A stretch of 64,000 bases of DNA from NCBI GenBank assembly GCA_029263395.1, contig JAJCXO010000095.1, positions 1 through 64,000 of the forward strand, read 5' to 3'. Position 1 is the stretch's first letter; each line of letters starts with the position of its first letter. The position numbers and the translations under genes are program-made. The notes below the pieces were generated by a model. The model saw only the letters and a list, made by a program, of their open reading frames with translations, did no database searches and was not told the DNA's origin. The stretch is from Acidobacteriota bacterium. GTDB taxonomy: Bacteria; Acidobacteriota; Thermoanaerobaculia; Multivoradales; J023. Positions 61,733 through 64,000 of the stretch are shown piece after piece.

Positions 61733-63544
61733 ATGAGCTGTGACGACTTTCGCTACTCTTGGTCTCGGGTAACAGGCGGCCTGAGTGCCCTCGTGTTGTT
61801 ATTGACCCTCGCCGCTCCAGCCGAAGCGCTGCCTCGCACCAAAGACCAATGGCTGCGTTTGGATACCGAACACTTCACGCTGATCAGCAATTCCAGCGAG
61901 CGCAACACACAAGAGGTGGGGGCTGACCTCGAGAAGTTCATATCAGTCATGGGCGGACTGATCGGTCGCGAGCCGGCCTCACCCTTGCCGAGCACGGTTT
62001 TTGTGTTCAGGAACGACAAGGCTTTTGAGCCCTACAAGTTGCTGTGGGAGGGCAAGCCGGCAAACGTTGCGGGCTTCTTCTTGAATCGCACCGACGGCAA
62101 CCTGATCGCCTTCAACGGCGATCAGCGGCTCGAGGCCGCCGGTATCCTCTACCACGAGCTCATGCACTACGTGTTGAACAGTAACTACAGCCCGCTCCCG
62201 GTGTGGGCCAGTGAAGGGTTAGGCGAGCTCTACAGTACCTTCGAGGTCGACGGCGACAAGGTCCATGTTGGCAAGCCGGTGGAAAGTCATGTGTTCTGGC
62301 TGCGCGATCACCCGTTGATTCCGCTGGCCGAGCTGTTCGAGACCGACGTCGACTCTCCGACCTACAATGAAGGTAATCGTCAAGGTTCCTTTTATGCGCA
62401 GTCCTGGCTACTGATCCACTACCTGTTGCTGAGCAACGACCAGCAGCGGCGCAGTCAGCTGATGCAATTCCTCGATCAGAGCCGACGTGGCATCGAGACC
62501 GAGGAAGCGTTTCGCAGGGTCTTCGCCACCGACTACAAGGCCCTCGAGACGGAGCTTAGGAAATACGCCCGCCAGAGCAAGTTCTATTACCAAACCTTGC
62601 CAGCACCGATTGAACTCGGAGAGGTTGCGTCACCGCGACCGTTGTCTCGCCATGAGGCCCTCTGCTGGTTGGGCGATCTATTGGTTTCGCAGCCGGGTCG
62701 TGGGGACGAGGCCGAGGAGCATTTTCGCGCCGGCCTCGAGTTGCAAGCTGACGCTGGCGAGTGCCACCTGGGCATGGGGCGGGTGATGGAGCAGGGGAAG
62801 CGGTTTCGAGAGGCCGAGGGCCACTTTCGTAAGGCGACCGAGCTCGCTCCGGAGAGCTTCGTTGCCTGGTACCACTGGGGCATGTTGCGTATCGAGGCGT
62901 CGCGTAGTGTCGACGCATCCACTCTGGCTGCCTTGCAGCGCAGCGTCGAGCTGCAGCCCGATTTTGCACCGGCATGGGCCGCATTGAGCATGGCCCACGG
63001 CATGGAAGACACGTTCAACGAACAAGCGATTGGTGTCGGTGAACGAGCCCATGCGTTGTTTCCGTCGCGTGGCGAGGTCGCTTTGACGCTACTGCATCAT
63101 TACGTGCGGGGGGGCCGGGGCAGCGACGCTCACCGATTGTTCGATGATTTTTTTGTTGGGTACCACGATCCGGTGGTCGTGCGGCAAGCGCAAGTCAACC
63201 TCTGGCTTCTCGAAGCCCAGCAGGCAGAGGTTTTGATTGCATCCGATCAGGCGACGGCGCAGCAGGTGGAGGCGGCGATCGTTGAGCTCGAGCGCATCCG
63301 CCGGGAAGCCACGGGAGTGCCGGAGCTGGCCTGGATCGACGGCCGCGTCCAGGAGCTGCGCAGCTTTGTGAATGGCCAGAGCCAGGTGGATCAATTCAAC
63401 GAGGCTGTCAAGCTGCTCAATGCCGGTTATTGGGTCAAGGGGCGCAAATTGTTGGAAGAGGTTGCAGCACAGAATCCTGAAGGGGAGTTTGGTGCTGCGG
63501 TGCGCGAGGCTCTCGAACAGGTCAAGGCGGCCGGATCACGGTAG
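61733..63544 (+). CDS. Exported gluzincin-like metallopeptidase (DUF1570-type) with TPRs
   Basis: A 603-residue protein from ATG 61733 with GGGGA eight bases upstream; an ATG at 61718 is an alternative. The signal peptide is VTGGLSALVLLLTLAAPAEA. The zinc motif YHELMHYVL (HELMH) is followed by PVWASEGLGELYSTF, giving the third ligand Glu in the gluzincin pattern. From about residue 310 TPRs follow: DEAEEHFRAGLELQADAGECHLG and REAEGHFRKATELAPESFVAWYHWG. It is probably a periplasmic peptidase whose TPRs bind partners or substrate. It is divergent from the module B sigma gene, with 194 bases between. Confidence 0.85.
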   Translation: MSCDDFRYSWSRVTGGLSALVLLLTLAAPAEALPRTKDQWLRLDTEHFTLISNSSERNTQEVGADLEKFISVMGGLIGREPASPLPSTVFVFRNDKAFEPYKLLWEGKPANVAGFFLNRTDGNLIAFNGDQRLEAAGILYHELMHYVLNSNYSPLPVWASEGLGELYSTFEVDGDKVHVGKPVESHVFWLRDHPLIPLAELFETDVDSPTYNEGNRQGSFYAQSWLLIHYLLLSNDQQRRSQLMQFLDQSRRGIETEEAFRRVFATDYKALETELRKYARQSKFYYQTLPAPIELGEVASPRPLSRHEALCWLGDLLVSQPGRGDEAEEHFRAGLELQADAGECHLGMGRVMEQGKRFREAEGHFRKATELAPESFVAWYHWGMLRIEASRSVDASTLAALQRSVELQPDFAPAWAALSMAHGMEDTFNEQAIGVGERAHALFPSRGEVALTLLHHYVRGGRGSDAHRLFDDFFVGYHDPVVVRQAQVNLWLLEAQQAEVLIASDQATAQQVEAAIVELERIRREATGVPELAWIDGRVQELRSFVNGQSQVDQFNEAVKLLNAGYWVKGRKLLEEVAAQNPEGEFGAAVREALEQVKAAGSR

Positions 63545-63713
63545 AGCGGTCTCTCAGCCGAGCTTGCAGCAGGCTGTTACAGAACCCTCCCAGGTTGTCA
63601 CAGATCTTTCCCAGGACGCCTCGGGCAGGCCTCGGTAGTCTGGCGCCACCAAATCACAGGTCGCCCAGGCGAACCCTTGTTGTGGCCGAGGCGATTCCGA
63701 AAAGGAGCATCTG

Positions 63714-64000
63714 ATGACCGACGCGAAACCTTCCGCCAGCGCCCAGCCGATCCTGACCCATGAGATCAATGTCCTCTACCAAAACGGCAGGCTGGTCGTC
63801 GAACAGCCGGAGGTGTTGATCGACGACCAGCAGCCCATAACCTGGAAGTTCATCGGCATTCCCGACCACTGGGCACCCGGAATTCTGTTCCTCAGCAACA
63901 ACAGGCCCTTCATTGGGCCGTTCGAGCGCCTCGAGTGCCATGCCAATAAAGTCGTCGGCCGTGGCAATACCGGGCGCATCGGCTGTTTTAGATACATAGC
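63714..64000 (+). CDS. Protein of unknown function (3' end outside window)
   Basis: ATG 63714 has AAGGAG seven bases upstream. The frame stays open to the window end: MTDAKPSASAQPILTHEINV, then ITWKFIGIPDHWAPGILF and IGPFERLECHANKVVG. Only 95 residues are visible. The WKF...W pattern and beta-rich look suggest a soluble protein without a signal peptide; I do not recognise a family. It lies 169 bases after the gluzincin gene. Confidence 0.7.
   Translation, partial: MTDAKPSASAQPILTHEINVLYQNGRLVVEQPEVLIDDQQPITWKFIGIPDHWAPGILFLSNNRPFIGPFERLECHANKVVGRGNTGRIGCFRYI

Overview
The window is a GC-rich bacterial chromosome segment with no rRNA, tRNA, phage or CRISPR array that I can see. The gene content points to the Acidobacteriota, most likely the Thermoanaerobaculia, at moderate confidence because no marker gene is present. 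The clues are three complete eukaryotic-type Ser/Thr kinases fused to TPR arrays, ECF sigma factors of the type that accompany such kinases in Acidobacteriota, TPR-CHAT proteins, many large secreted beta-helix or repeat proteins, and a shared C-terminal tail (F-x-D-[GS]-FE-[ST]-GD) on three secreted proteins. menA and menE indicate menaquinone respiration.

Layout. 1-1933: 3' part of an amidase gene and an AlaX-type tRNA editing protein. 2285-5407 (minus): giant secreted beta-helix protein. 5523-10049 (plus): module A, a membrane-anchored TPR-CHAT caspase-like protein, a sigma-70-like factor and a zinc-binding anti-sigma factor. 10102-12455 (minus): two glycosyltransferases. 12685-14573: two secreted proteins. 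14789-18164: a membrane flavin/Fe-S oxidoreductase and a metallo-beta-lactamase lipoprotein. 18383-20644 (minus): TPR sensor histidine kinase, followed by a CheR remnant and ytoQ. 21537-23033: solute-binding protein without a signal peptide. 23072-27618 (minus): a DevBCA-type exporter whose ATPase carries a cyclic-nucleotide-binding domain. 27727-28128: DM13 protein. 28255-28512: array of 43-bp hairpin repeats. 28828-34087: two divergent Ser/Thr kinases, then a decayed kinase copy. 34424-36801: menA-menE. 36863-41227 (minus): metzincin protease, ankyrin protein and ALDH7-like dehydrogenase. 41434-43851: phosphatase-like protein, BNR-repeat protein and MoaD/ThiS-like protein. 43872-48936 (minus): three secreted proteins, the last an OmpA-family protein. 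49174-52585: an ECF sigma gene broken by a 14-bp duplication, convergent with a third TPR kinase. 52601-55426: SGNH-like protein and zinc-ribbon SDR protein. 55533-61538 (minus): module B, an ECF sigma factor, a lipoprotein TPR-CHAT protein, an anti-sigma-like membrane protein and a subtilase-like protein. 61733-64000: gluzincin TPR protein and the start of an unknown gene.

How the genes may work together. The main point is that the window holds two independent operon-like modules that combine an exported TPR-CHAT protease-like protein with a sigma factor and a membrane anti-sigma factor. Both CHAT proteins keep the His/Cys pair and both appear to be anchored facing the periplasm, the side on which the anti-sigma C-terminal domains would lie. 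This suggests a non-CRISPR counterpart of the Craspase arrangement, in which TPR-CHAT cleaves a protein that restrains a sigma factor. The proteolysis is inference; the gene order, start/stop overlaps, anchors and catalytic residues are read from the sequence.
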